This document shows positions 27,021 to 35,934 of a stretch of 64,000 nt of DNA, piece by piece. The stretch lies in the NCBI RefSeq assembly GCF_030408675.1, contig NZ_CP047200.1:496001-560000 (forward strand), written 5' to 3'. Position 1 is the first letter of the stretch; the number at the start of each line of letters is the position of its first letter. Both the position numbers and the translations under genes were made by a program. Below the pieces are notes generated by a model. The model was not told the origin of the DNA. It saw only the letters and a list, made by a program, of their open reading frames with translations, and did not search any database. Source of the stretch: Corynebacterium durum (GTDB lineage: Bacteria > Actinomycetota > Actinomycetes > Mycobacteriales > Mycobacteriaceae).

Positions 27021-28341
27021 CTCGAAAATATATATCGCTGCGGTGAACCATCAAGTGCAGTAGTTATCGGTGCAATAATTGTATGGCTGAGATTTACGTG
27101 GTGGCGCACAGTGTGATGAAGGTCAACCCGTTATTGGGTTGTGAATTGGTTGAGTTGTCCGGTGCGTCCGTAGGAGAGTCTGCGGTGCACGGATTCGAAG
27201 GGGCCGCGTAGGTTGGCTTTTTCGAGGACGTAGGCGATGACCAGGGTGATGGCCCAGATGAGGATGGCGATCAGCGTTGCCTCCCAAGCTCCCTGGCCTC
27301 TGCCCAGGCCAATGGTGAAGGTAGAGGTCAGCAGGACAAAGAGAATGGATTGCAGCAGGTATCCGGTCATAGACCGCTTGCCCAAAGCGATAAGTGCCTG
27401 GAGTGGCACAGGCAGAATGTACTCGGTGTCGTTGGTGTGGGCGGCGTCGATACGTCGTTGCAGGGGGAGGGTGGCCAGAGCGATGGATGCGACAATGCCT
27501 GGGCCTGCCCATATGCCAGCAACCTGGTTAAGGCTTTGGAGATGCAGCACGGTGTTTTCTGGCAGGACGCCGATTTCCGCGAGTCCAAGAGGAATTCCCA
27601 CACCGAAAGAAATAATGACTGCGACAATAGCGAAGCGGGTGAGTAGTGTCTTGTATTTTTCGGGTTGTACCAAAACATTGTGGCGGGCAGCCACCATGCC
27701 CAGAATCATGATAGGGAAAAAGAAAAGGAATCCTGTTAATAGATTGCCAATTTGAAAACTCAATGCAGTAAAGGCATGGCTGACCAACGTAGCATAGCTA
27801 TCTGGTGCTGATAGAGTTTGCATAGCCGAGATCATTACCTCGGTTCTGGATGATCCACCTCCGGCTGAGATGTAAATCATCATAACGGCGGTGAGTATGA
27901 GGCCAAGGGTGCCCAAAACGCCAGTAATGATGAGTAGGGTTTTATCTTTGAAGCGGTAGAGCAGTGCGAGGATGATGCCCATTATCCCGTAGACGAACAT
28001 GATGTCGCCGAAAAACAGCAGACTCAGATGAAGTATGCCGAATATCGCTAGGAAGAAGTAGCGCCTGATTAGTACCAGTCGTGCCTTTTTGGGCGGGTAG
28101 TTGCGGCGTTGCAGGCTCATGGCGATCATACCCACGCCGTACCCCAGCAGTGTGGCAAACATAGGTAGGCCACGCACATGGGTGAATATGGAACCAAGAA
28201 TGATGGCGATTTTGTCCAGGATGCTGTTATCAACAACACCGCCGGCTGTTGATCCAGGTGTGTCGGGTGAGATGTATAGCCAGGCCGTGGTGGCATTGGC
28301 GATGGCGATTCCGAGCATGGTGAATCCTCGGGCGACGTCGG
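25761..28341. repeat. Tandem gene duplication of the DUF418 coding region
   Basis: Long stretches are shared between copy A and copy B at DNA level. For example, about 29 bases at 25761 reappear at 27161, and strong matches continue through the C-terminal third and the block around 26640-26760 versus 28040-28160. The middle parts diverge. This is a direct repeat of about 1.4 kb period and a potential recombination target. Confidence 0.75.
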
Positions 28342-28381
28342 GTGCCAAAATGCGGGGTTGTGTTACTGCTGCGGAATTCAT
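27131..28381 (-). CDS. DUF418 family multi-pass membrane protein (copy B)
   Basis: The 416-residue paralogue of copy A has the same topology and the DUF418 end [17 protein letters not shown]. The two differ mostly in the middle external loops (about residues 175-220 and 265-300), while the [19 protein letters not shown] segment is identical. AGGAA lies about 8 bases before the ATG. It is followed by copy A on the same strand after a 110-base gap. The esrI-like gene lies 50 bases upstream in the same direction. Confidence 0.85.
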   Translation of the reverse strand: MNSAAVTQPRILAPDVARGFTMLGIAIANATTAWLYISPDTPGSTAGGVVDNSILDKIAIILGSIFTHVRGLPMFATLLGYGVGMIAMSLQRRNYPPKKARLVLIRRYFFLAIFGILHLSLLFFGDIMFVYGIMGIILALLYRFKDKTLLIITGVLGTLGLILTAVMMIYISAGGGSSRTEVMISAMQTLSAPDSYATLVSHAFTALSFQIGNLLTGFLFFFPIMILGMVAARHNVLVQPEKYKTLLTRFAIVAVIISFGVGIPLGLAEIGVLPENTVLHLQSLNQVAGIWAGPGIVASIALATLPLQRRIDAAHTNDTEYILPVPLQALIALGKRSMTGYLLQSILFVLLTSTFTIGLGRGQGAWEATLIAILIWAITLVIAYVLEKANLRGPFESVHRRLSYGRTGQLNQFTTQ

Positions 28382-28431
28382 GATGGGGTTCCTATGCCTT
28401 ATGCGTGTGACTTACATAGTTGTGCTTGGTG

Positions 28432-29562
28432 TTAGTTGCCCGCTGGCTTTTGCTCTTCTGGGTAGTGGATGGTGGTCGTTCCAACCCCAGATTTGAGATC
28501 AATGGTGAGGGTCTTTCCTTGTGCTTTGTTGTTGTAGGTTCCGGCGATGCAGTTAGTGTCGCCGATGCCGTTGGTGCAGGTTAGGGTGACAGGCATGGTA
28601 CTGGGAAGATACACATCGGTATCACCCACGCCAGTATCAATGGTGATTTTCTTGTCTTCGGGCAGGGGTTCCAACCTCTGAAGGTTGAGGTTAAAAGAGC
28701 CAACACCTGCGGAGTAGTGGTCTTGGAGGTCGGTGGCCCTAGTGGCAACGTAATGCTGATCACCCACGCCACTTCTGGAACCACCGTCACCTTCTGACAT
28801 GCCGGCGGCAATGATGATGCCCACGGTTCCCAACGAGCACACAGCGACGATGCCTGCAATGATCACGACAAAGGGGTTACGCTTTTTCTTCTTGGGCTTC
28901 TCTTGGACGACTGGTGTAGGTTCCGGCAGATCCCAGGCGAAGGGGGCGACTCCCAGCGGATCCCACGCGGGTGGAGTGGACGGGGAGTAAGGGGCGGTAA
29001 ATCCTTCAACGGGCTGGAGCGTGGAGAGGTAGGTCTTCAGGTCTTCTGGTCGGTTGACGTCCATTTCTGTATCTTTCTCAATTAACAATCCTGCAGGTGG
29101 AGTGGGGTGTTGTGTGTGCAGGAAGTACCACGCTCCGAAGAACACTAGGTAGGCGATGAAGGCTGGGGCGATGAAGATAGTGGTAAAGGTGCCTCCGCTA
29201 CCGCCGCTGAAGATCAGGAACCCAATGAGAAGAGCAATTCCTAGGTTGCGTTCCTTTCTCAGTTGAGGGTTGTTGTTTTTGTTGCCAAATAACGCTTCGG
29301 CGGGTGATATCGGTAGGGAATAGCGAGGCATGAACGCCCAGGCCAATAGGTATAGTGCGATGCCCGTGGAGTTGGCGAAGAGCACACCGATGACAAACAG
29401 CACCCGCACAATGATCGGGTCAATGTTGTAACGGACACCGATGCCTTCACACACGCCAGCGATTTTCCCTTTCCCGCCCTGGTCAGAGGGCAGTCGCACG
29501 GGTCGGGTGGCCCACATGTCGCGGAGTGTGGTGGAGGCTGTTGCAGTTGATGTATCGCTCAT
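28432..29562 (-). CDS. esrI: PspC-domain membrane protein, EsrI-like envelope stress regulator
   Basis: The 376-residue protein has an N-terminal PspC domain (about 25-85: GKIAGVCEGIGVRYNIDPIIVRVLF), further membrane segments, a Pro-rich cytoplasmic stretch, another helix (about 235-260) and an external LiaF-like beta domain at the C-terminus (FNLNLQRLEPLPEDKKITID, VYLPSTMPVTLTC). In C. glutamicum the membrane protein EsrI controls the EsrSR two-component system, and gene order near guaA matches. The symbol is by synteny and architecture. It is divergent from the kinase gene across 126 bases. Confidence 0.75.
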   Translation of the reverse strand: MSDTSTATASTTLRDMWATRPVRLPSDQGGKGKIAGVCEGIGVRYNIDPIIVRVLFVIGVLFANSTGIALYLLAWAFMPRYSLPISPAEALFGNKNNNPQLRKERNLGIALLIGFLIFSGGSGGTFTTIFIAPAFIAYLVFFGAWYFLHTQHPTPPAGLLIEKDTEMDVNRPEDLKTYLSTLQPVEGFTAPYSPSTPPAWDPLGVAPFAWDLPEPTPVVQEKPKKKKRNPFVVIIAGIVAVCSLGTVGIIIAAGMSEGDGGSRSGVGDQHYVATRATDLQDHYSAGVGSFNLNLQRLEPLPEDKKITIDTGVGDTDVYLPSTMPVTLTCTNGIGDTNCIAGTYNNKAQGKTLTIDLKSGVGTTTIHYPEEQKPAGN

Positions 29563-29646
29563 GGTTTTTATTGTGGCCTGCCGGGGTCTGGTTGCACATC
29601 AGGGAAAACCCCGATTTTTCCCCGATCTGTGGGAAATAAGGGATAA

Positions 29647-29663
29647 CCCTGATGCCATCAGGG
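29647..29663. promoter_or_regulatory. 17-bp palindrome in the esrI/esrS divergent promoter region
   Basis: CCCTGATG-C-CATCAGGG is a perfect odd palindrome 26 bases before esrS. The half-site CATCAGGG recurs at 29597-29604 closer to esrI. It is a plausible operator for the response regulator encoded downstream. Binding has not been shown by anything in the window. Confidence 0.5.
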
Positions 29664-29688
29664 ATGAAGGCATGAGAGTATCTGGAGT

Positions 29689-30900
29689 ATGACCAACTCT
29701 GTGCAGACTGTTCAGTACCCGTACCGCACATTCACACGTCCAAAAAAGGATCGCGTGGTGGCGGGGGTTGCGGCTGGACTGAGTCAGCAACTGCGTGTCG
29801 ACGTCCTGTTGGTTCGGCTGGTGCTTGTATTTTTCGCCCTTCTCAGTGGTGCAGGTTTACTGTTTTATGCCTGCCTATGGATCTGGACCAAGCCAGGAGA
29901 TGCTTCAGACGGAAATGCCTACATATCTCAGGATGATGTGCGTATCCGCACTAAACACACCCTGAATCGTGCTGGTTACCTCGTGTTGGTTGTTGTGGCC
30001 ATTGCGGGTGCGCTGCTTTCGTTTAGTTCCCTCACTGGGTTCGCCGGGGCGAATGTTGTGCCGTTTGGGGTGGTGGGGGTGGGTGCACTCGTCGTGTGGA
30101 CCACCTACGACCGTGGCCTTGACCGGCTATGGAACGGCAATAATGCCCTTCTCATTGTGGCGGGCGTGTTACTCATGAGCATTGGCGTTGTGCTGGTGAC
30201 CATAAACTGGGAAAGCCAAAAGGTATTCGGATCCACTCTTGTGGCTGTCGTGCTGACCCTGTTGGGTGTGGCTGCACTGGGATTACCGTTGTGGCTGCGC
30301 ACATGGGATGCCTTGACCAAGGAGCGTTCTGAAATTGCCGCTGCCGCCGAGCGCGAGGAGATTGCGTCGAGGCTGCATGACTCGGTGCTGCAAACCCTGG
30401 CGCTGATTCAAAAACGTGCCGAGGAACCCAGTGAGGTTGCCCGTTTAGCGCGAAGCCAGGAGCGTGAACTACGCCAGTGGCTTTTTGGGTCGCAGGACAA
30501 TCTCTCCGGCGGGGCATCCACTGTGTTTAAGGCCGTTGAGTTGGCGTGCGGCGAAGTGGAGGACTTGTTTGGCCTGCGCATCGCTCCGGTTTTGGTGGGG
30601 GAGGACCATCCCCTTGATGACCACACTCAGGCCGCCGTGCTGGCCTCGCGCGAGGCTATGGTCAATGCTGCGAAGCACGCGGGTGTGGCTGAGATCAATG
30701 TGTACGCAGAATCCCTGGGTGAGCATATACAGATTTACGTTCGTGACCGTGGAGCGGGCTTCAATCCCGATGAGGTGGGAGAGGATAGGCATGGTCTCCG
30801 GGAGTCCATTTACGGTCGAGTCGAGCGCGCGGGCGGCACTGTTGAGGTGAAAACAGGCGTTGGTCAAGGTACGGAAATTGTGGTTGATATGCCGGTGTAA
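29689..30900 (+). CDS. esrS: PspC-type sensor histidine kinase, EsrS-like
   Basis: The 403-residue kinase has an N-terminal PspC domain (about 15-72), several more membrane helices to about residue 205, a HisKA_3-type dimerisation helix with the phospho-acceptor in SRLHDSVLQTL (His about residue 230), and a HATPase domain with N-box EAMVNAAKHAG, GAGFNP and the final GQGTEIVVD. This is the arrangement of EsrS, the kinase of the C. glutamicum EsrISR three-component envelope stress system. Its partner regulator follows. Confidence 0.82.
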   Translation: MTNSVQTVQYPYRTFTRPKKDRVVAGVAAGLSQQLRVDVLLVRLVLVFFALLSGAGLLFYACLWIWTKPGDASDGNAYISQDDVRIRTKHTLNRAGYLVLVVVAIAGALLSFSSLTGFAGANVVPFGVVGVGALVVWTTYDRGLDRLWNGNNALLIVAGVLLMSIGVVLVTINWESQKVFGSTLVAVVLTLLGVAALGLPLWLRTWDALTKERSEIAAAAEREEIASRLHDSVLQTLALIQKRAEEPSEVARLARSQERELRQWLFGSQDNLSGGASTVFKAVELACGEVEDLFGLRIAPVLVGEDHPLDDHTQAAVLASREAMVNAAKHAGVAEINVYAESLGEHIQIYVRDRGAGFNPDEVGEDRHGLRESIYGRVERAGGTVEVKTGVGQGTEIVVDMPV

Positions 30901-30990
30901 GGTTATGTTCACCACGCGTGGAAGCGTATGTGCTGCACAATGATAAATCGCGCATGATGCTGGATTCATGAGAGGGCGAGAAACGTTAGC

Positions 30991-31716
30991 ATGGAAGGTA
31001 TGCTCTCTGTCTTCCTTGTCGATGACCACTCTGTTTTTCGGTCCGGTGTACGTGCGGAATTATCTCAAGCCGTCAACATTGTTGGTGAGGCGGGTGGTGT
31101 CACGGAAGCTATCGCGGGTATTTGCACAACACATCCCGATGTTGTGCTTCTTGACGTGCACATGCCGGATGGTGGAGGACAGGCCGTGATCCAGGGCGTC
31201 GATACGCCGACGACGTTTCTGGCGTTGAGCGTGTCTGACGCTGCTGAAGACGTCATTTCGGTTATTCGTGCCGGTGCCCGGGGGTATGTGACCAAAACCA
31301 TTTCTGGGCCTGAGCTTATCGACGCTGTGCGCCGCGTCCACGACGGTGACGCCGTGTTTTCGCCGCGGCTTGCGGGGTTTGTGCTGGATGCCTTTTGTGC
31401 GCCAGACAAGCACGTGGGGGTGGGGGTTGTGGATGCTCCAGAGAAAGATGCTGCTGTAGAAGAGCGAGTCGCTGCTGGTGAATCTGCGCATGAGGATATG
31501 GAAGATCCTGATGATGATGTTCTTGATGCCCTTACGCGCCGGGAATTGGAGGTGTTGAGGCTGCTTGCCCGCGGCTACACCTATAAGGAGATTGCGGCAG
31601 ATTTGTTTATTTCTGTAAAGACGGTGGAGACGCATTCTTCGAACATTCTGCGCAAGACTCAGCAGTCTAACCGCCATGCATTGACTCGATGGGCGCATTC
31701 CAGGGATTTGGACTAG
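30991..31716 (+). CDS. esrR: NarL/LuxR-family response regulator, EsrR-like
   Basis: The 241-residue regulator has a receiver domain (FLVDDHSVFRSG, phospho-acceptor Asp about residue 55 in LLDVHMPDGGG) and a C-terminal LuxR helix-turn-helix (about 180-238: LTRRELEVLRLLARGYTYKE). An unusually long acidic linker (about residues 140-178, rich in Asp and Glu) joins them. A second ATG at 31000 is possible. A perfect palindrome CCACGCGTGG (30912-30921) lies between esrS and this gene. Confidence 0.83.
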   Translation: MEGMLSVFLVDDHSVFRSGVRAELSQAVNIVGEAGGVTEAIAGICTTHPDVVLLDVHMPDGGGQAVIQGVDTPTTFLALSVSDAAEDVISVIRAGARGYVTKTISGPELIDAVRRVHDGDAVFSPRLAGFVLDAFCAPDKHVGVGVVDAPEKDAAVEERVAAGESAHEDMEDPDDDVLDALTRRELEVLRLLARGYTYKEIAADLFISVKTVETHSSNILRKTQQSNRHALTRWAHSRDLD

Positions 31717-31723
31717 GGGTGTT

Positions 31724-31739
31724 GCGCATGTCTGTTCGA
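31724..31739 (+). promoter_or_regulatory. Candidate LexA (SOS) box for imuA'-imuB
   Basis: The 16-mer matches an actinobacterial LexA consensus (TCGAACATATGTTCGA) at 11 of 16 positions, with the right half GTTCGA intact. A -10-like TTTAAT (31745-31750) follows 5 bases later, and the GTG start of imuA' is 6 bases after that, suggesting a leaderless, LexA-controlled transcript. Confidence 0.45.
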
Positions 31740-31756
31740 TCTATTTTAATGAAGGT

Positions 31757-32521
31757 GTGCCTAGAACAGAGTTTCGACTAAGTCGCGAGCCATATGAATC
31801 TCTGCGCGACTTGCCAAAGGAGCGGCGTATCGCCGCTTTACGTGAGCGAATGGCTGTCATGGGTGCTGCGGTGGGGGCGGATATGGCTGCGGCTCGACTG
31901 GATAGGGGAGCGCCGGAGCGCTTTTTCGATGTAGTTCAGCTGCCAGAACGTTTAGCGCGATGTTTTCCTGGGGGTGGTTTGCCACGTAAGGCGGTGAGCC
32001 AGGTATCTGACTGTGCCACGTTGGTGATAGAGATTATTTCGGCAGTGACGGAACAGGGCGGGTATGTTGCCGTGGTGGGGTGGGCTGATCTGTTGTTCGC
32101 TGGTGTGGTCGATTCGGGTGGAGATGTGTCAAAAATTGTGTCGGTACCCGATCCGGGTATTGACGCCCTGCCTGTCGCCGCAGTGTTCGCAGAGGGGATG
32201 GATATGGTGGTATGTCGCTCAGCCGCGCCCCGTCGGCTCACTCCCACGAATGCTCGGCCTTTCTTGGCAAAAGTGCGTCAGGGTTCCGCAGCAATGCTCC
32301 TTGCGGGAATCAGTGTTCCCAGCCCCGCACTCACCGTGTCTGCGCAGGTCACAAAGATCTATGGACTTCACCGTGGGGGCGGGCGCATTCGGGGACTGGA
32401 CGTGGAGGTAGAGGCGGCGTCGAAAAGCGCCGATCATCAGCGGATACGCACGCTTCTCAGGTGCGGGGAAGCCGCCCAGATGGAACCATCGCCGGGGCCT
32501 GGACTGCAAGCGGTGTCATGA
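31757..32521 (+). CDS. imuA': ImuA'-like mutasome protein
   Basis: In actinobacteria ImuA' and ImuB work with the error-prone polymerase DnaE2 in damage-induced mutagenesis. This 254-residue protein has a RecA-like core without obvious Walker A (GGYVAVVGWADLLFAGV, DMVVCRSAAPRRLTPTNARPF) and a basic N-terminus. The GTG start follows GAAGG closely and a TTTAAT -10-like element. The stop overlaps the imuB ATG (ATGA). Assignment rests on position before imuB and length. Confidence 0.75.
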   Translation: MPRTEFRLSREPYESLRDLPKERRIAALRERMAVMGAAVGADMAAARLDRGAPERFFDVVQLPERLARCFPGGGLPRKAVSQVSDCATLVIEIISAVTEQGGYVAVVGWADLLFAGVVDSGGDVSKIVSVPDPGIDALPVAAVFAEGMDMVVCRSAAPRRLTPTNARPFLAKVRQGSAAMLLAGISVPSPALTVSAQVTKIYGLHRGGGRIRGLDVEVEAASKSADHQRIRTLLRCGEAAQMEPSPGPGLQAVS

Positions 32522-34152
32522 CCGTAACATCAGAGCAGCGCTTTTTGGCGTTGTGGTTTCCCGATTGGCCTGCCCAAGCGGTGGCGTGCGCAGACCATCA
32601 CGATAACCAAGCCCCCAGGGTGGTGACAGGTGAGGGGAAAAACCGTGCCGTTGTGTGGGTCTGCTCAGCATCGGCGCGGGCGATGGGGATTCGGCGTGGC
32701 ATGAAGCTTCGGTACGCCCAGGCGCTCTGCCCAAACCTGGAGATCGCGGGCTACGACCAGGAACGCGACGCGTGCATGTTTGAACCTATCCTCGCAGGTC
32801 TGGACCAGATCGCCGCAGGCGTGGAGGTACTGCGACCTGGTTTGGCGGTGGTGGATGCAGGGGCGGCAGCACGTTACCACGGCTCGGAACACACGGCGGC
32901 CCAGCTGCTTATCGACGCCTCCGCCTCCGCAGGCATCGATTCCTGCGCGGGTATTGCCGGAGAACTGTTCACGGCACTCATTGCCGCGCGTGTCGGTGCG
33001 GTCGTTCCGCCTGGGGTGGGTGAAGGGCGGGCTTTCCTCCGCCCGCTGTCCATCACCCTGCTGTCAGCGGAAGAAGCCTTGGGCTGTGATCCCGAAACCG
33101 TGGCAAGCTTCCAGCAGCTTGGCATCCGCACCCTTGGGGAACTGGCGGACTTGCCCTACAAGAAGGTGGTCACCCGTTTTGGAGAGGCGGGTCAGCGCTG
33201 CCACGATATTGCCCATGCGCACCCCAGTCGTAGCATCGCACCGCCGCTTCCCACTGATGATCTGCGCGTCATGCACGAACCCGATGACCCCATCGTGCGT
33301 GTCGACGTCGCGGCCTTCCTCGCACGCCAACTAGCCACCGCTCTGCACGCACGCCTTGCGCGCGCCGGGGTGGTATGCCACCTGCTGACGGTGCGCGCCA
33401 CCATGGCGAATGGTGACACCGTGGAGCGGACCTGGCGCACTCGCGATGCGCTCACAGAACACGCCACGGCTGATCGGGTGCGGTGGCAACTGGATGGCTG
33501 GTTGACTACGCGGCGTACAGGGGGTGACTGGGCGTCGACAAGCAGTGATGACGGTGTGGTCCGCCTAGAGCTTGACCCCGTCGAATGCGTTGCGCCGCAA
33601 CAGGATGCCTCAGGGTTGTGGGGCGCACGGGGGGAGCGTGAAGCGGCGGTGCAGCGTGTGGTCGCCCGAGTCCAATCAACACTGGGTACGGACGCGGTGC
33701 TGCAACCACGGCATGTCGGTGGGCGAGGTCCTGCTGAACGTATTGACTATGTTCCCTTTGGCGAGGAACGTCCCTACCCCCGTGATCCTGACGGGGCGTG
33801 GCCTGGGCGGATACCGGCACCACACCCGGCACAAGGGTATGCAACTGCGGAACCCGGCGGTTCATGCGTGGCACTGTACGACCAGCATGACCGGGCCATT
33901 ATTGTGACCCAAGACGTGCAACTGAGTGCCCAGCCTGCAACGCTGCAGTGGGGCCAGCGTCGCTTTGACATATGCGGATGGGCGGGGCCATGGGGAGTGG
34001 ATGAACGCTGGTGGACGCCCCACGGAAAGACATACGCACGCCTGCACGTTGCGGGGACAGAAACGGGTGATGATGCGTCACAGAAACGTGAAACGGCCTG
34101 GCTCCTGGTGTGGAGCGCAGGCCGGTGGGGGATAGAAGGAAGCTACAGTTAA
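32518..34152 (+). CDS. imuB: ImuB, Y-family polymerase-like adaptor
   Basis: ImuB resembles Y-family DNA polymerases but is catalytically inactive, linking ImuA' and DnaE2 to the sliding clamp. The 544-residue protein starts at the ATG overlapping the imuA' stop. The usual catalytic N-terminal DMDAFFA is replaced by LWFPDWPAQAVA. Palm/fingers motifs (ASARAMGIRRGMKLRYAQAL) and a helix-hairpin-helix segment (LGIRTLGELADLPYKKV) remain. The C-terminal 200 residues are the divergent ImuB extension. Its last base pairs overlap the convergent lipoprotein gene. Confidence 0.88.
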   Translation: MTVTSEQRFLALWFPDWPAQAVACADHHDNQAPRVVTGEGKNRAVVWVCSASARAMGIRRGMKLRYAQALCPNLEIAGYDQERDACMFEPILAGLDQIAAGVEVLRPGLAVVDAGAAARYHGSEHTAAQLLIDASASAGIDSCAGIAGELFTALIAARVGAVVPPGVGEGRAFLRPLSITLLSAEEALGCDPETVASFQQLGIRTLGELADLPYKKVVTRFGEAGQRCHDIAHAHPSRSIAPPLPTDDLRVMHEPDDPIVRVDVAAFLARQLATALHARLARAGVVCHLLTVRATMANGDTVERTWRTRDALTEHATADRVRWQLDGWLTTRRTGGDWASTSSDDGVVRLELDPVECVAPQQDASGLWGARGEREAAVQRVVARVQSTLGTDAVLQPRHVGGRGPAERIDYVPFGEERPYPRDPDGAWPGRIPAPHPAQGYATAEPGGSCVALYDQHDRAIIVTQDVQLSAQPATLQWGQRRFDICGWAGPWGVDERWWTPHGKTYARLHVAGTETGDDASQKRETAWLLVWSAGRWGIEGSYS

Positions 34153-34796
34153 GAGGAAATATCCAACACTAGGCGCACAGGATCCTTCAGCACCTGTACC
34201 GAATACGGCTTGGCGGAACCCTTGATGCCCACCACGAATTGTGAACGCCCCTCAAACGTTCCTGCGCTTACCACTTCCGTGACAATCCCACCTGAGCCGG
34301 GGACGGGGTTGAGCCGCGGGTCAGGAATGCCCACCTCAAATGGATATGCGGTGCCATCAATATTGATGTTCAATGCCGTGTCACCCGTGTACTCCACGGG
34401 ACTGCCGCTGCCCTGCTGGGTGGGGGAATCAGAGTAATCAATGAACCACCCTGGGTCGCCTGACCCATGGAACTCAAAGACGATACGCTCGAACCCCTCA
34501 TGAGTACCCACGCGCACATTCGTCACGACTAACTGTGCCGGGGCGCCCGGTCGCTGAGTTTTAAGGTTCGTATTAGCGCTTCCCAAGGAACGCATGCCGG
34601 CATCGGGGGCTGGTGGTGTGGTTTCGGAACTGCCGGAACCGGAAGAAGCGGACAATGTAGAAGCAACAGAATCGGAACCACTGTGGGCGGTAGATGTGCC
34701 TGAATCAACACAGGCGGTCACACAGGCTGCAAAAACGATAGTGCCCACGACGGCAACTGCAGCACGACCAAAAACAAAAGCCGGGGATGCGGTCAT
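34149..34796 (-). CDS. Putative lipoprotein with AMIN-like domain
   Basis: The 215-residue protein starts at the ATG at 34796, giving a signal peptide and lipobox VTAC. A Ser/Thr-rich linker (to about residue 75) leads to a beta-rich C-terminal domain (VTNVRVGTHEGFERIVFEF, YTGDTALNINIDG, RLVLDISS) of the AMIN-like type found in secreted actinobacterial proteins. The function is unknown; cell-wall association is inferred. It is convergent with imuB, overlapping by 4 bases. Confidence 0.7.
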   Translation of the reverse strand: MTASPAFVFGRAAVAVVGTIVFAACVTACVDSGTSTAHSGSDSVASTLSASSGSGSSETTPPAPDAGMRSLGSANTNLKTQRPGAPAQLVVTNVRVGTHEGFERIVFEFHGSGDPGWFIDYSDSPTQQGSGSPVEYTGDTALNINIDGTAYPFEVGIPDPRLNPVPGSGGIVTEVVSAGTFEGRSQFVVGIKGSAKPYSVQVLKDPVRLVLDISS

Positions 34797-34963
34797 GCAC
34801 CCAACCGTAGTACCAAATAATTGTGTAGAAAACTCAGAAAGGTACAAAAACAGAAAACTTTAACAAAACGTGATAAAAACGTGAGCGTTCGGTGTTTTTT
34901 GGACGATTTTCGGGTGGTTTGTAGCAGATTTCTGGAAGATTTCTAGCGGCCTGCGACGCACAC

Positions 34964-34969
34964 TATTGT
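34964..34969 (+). promoter_or_regulatory. -10-like element for a leaderless start at 34977
   Basis: TATTGT ends 7 bases before the ATG at 34977. The intergenic region 34797-34963 is AT-rich and otherwise featureless. Confidence 0.45.
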
Positions 34970-34976
34970 GGACACC

Positions 34977-35933
34977 ATGACCACAACCACACCTGAAACT
35001 CGTTGCTCACAAGTGGTGCGTGAACCCCTTCCCGGAACGGCAAAAACTGGGACGACCTACGTGGCGCTCGAACACCTCCGTGGCTGGGGCAGGGACGTGC
35101 TGGACGGTGAAGCGTTAGGGGAAGAACTCACACCACTCGTGGCGGCGCACCTCAAAAAATGGAGTGCAAGCCTGCAGCTCATCCGCAAACCCGGGCGGGC
35201 GGGGCAACATCGGCCCCGCCGAAAGATGTATCTCATCTACACCGGCGATGGCGACACCCCGCCCGCCATGGAAGAACTCGATGTAGATGGGCCGGAAACA
35301 ATACTTGAACTGGATCTTTCCGGTCCCGGTGCGAATGCTAGCCTTGGTGCGCGGTCTGTGGACCACCCCATCCTGCTCGTCTGTTCTCACGGCAAACGCG
35401 ATACCTGCTGTGCCCTCAAAGGACGTCCCGTAGCAGCCGCCCTGCAGACCTGTTTTTACGGTGATGAAATATGGGAGTCCTCCCACACCAAGGGGCATCG
35501 CTTTGCGGCATCCATGCTGCTCATGCCCTGGGGATACTCCTATGGCAGGCTCAACTCTGCCGCTGCCATCGATATGCTGAAGCACGCGACCCGTGGTGAG
35601 ATGTTCCTCCCTGGTAATCGCGGACGGGGCTGTTTTGATGCGCCTGGGCAGGTTGCAGAGCTTGTGGTTGCCGACAGGGTGATCAGCGCTGAAGGCTCGT
35701 TGGACGTGGGGACTCTGCGAGTGGACGCGGAACTCAACGAGCCTGGGGACGTTGACGGAATGGCGGCTGATGAAATGGTGGTGCGCCGCGTGGCCCATTC
35801 GGACGGGAGGGTGTGGCGGGTACAACTGAAACAACGCCCTGTGGAGGGCGTTGTGGCGTCATGCGGGGATGCTCCCAAACAGGGCAGCACGTGGGTGGTT
35901 GTGGACGTACAACCGATGGAGGACATCGAGTAG
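34977..35933 (+). CDS. Sucrase/ferredoxin-like (thioredoxin-fold Fe-S) family protein
   Basis: The 318-residue protein matches the Suc_Fer-like family: CSHGKRDTCCALKGRP (about residues 136-151) and WESSHTKGHRFAASMLLMP (about 169-187) are its typical cysteine- and histidine-bearing motifs, likely iron-sulfur ligands. The natural substrate or partner is unknown. I prefer the ATG at 34977, which fits the -10 spacing. A GTG at 34968 would overlap the -10 element. It ends one base before the convergent metI. Confidence 0.85.
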   Translation: MTTTTPETRCSQVVREPLPGTAKTGTTYVALEHLRGWGRDVLDGEALGEELTPLVAAHLKKWSASLQLIRKPGRAGQHRPRRKMYLIYTGDGDTPPAMEELDVDGPETILELDLSGPGANASLGARSVDHPILLVCSHGKRDTCCALKGRPVAAALQTCFYGDEIWESSHTKGHRFAASMLLMPWGYSYGRLNSAAAIDMLKHATRGEMFLPGNRGRGCFDAPGQVAELVVADRVISAEGSLDVGTLRVDAELNEPGDVDGMAADEMVVRRVAHSDGRVWRVQLKQRPVEGVVASCGDAPKQGSTWVVVDVQPMEDIE

Positions 35934-35934
35934 T

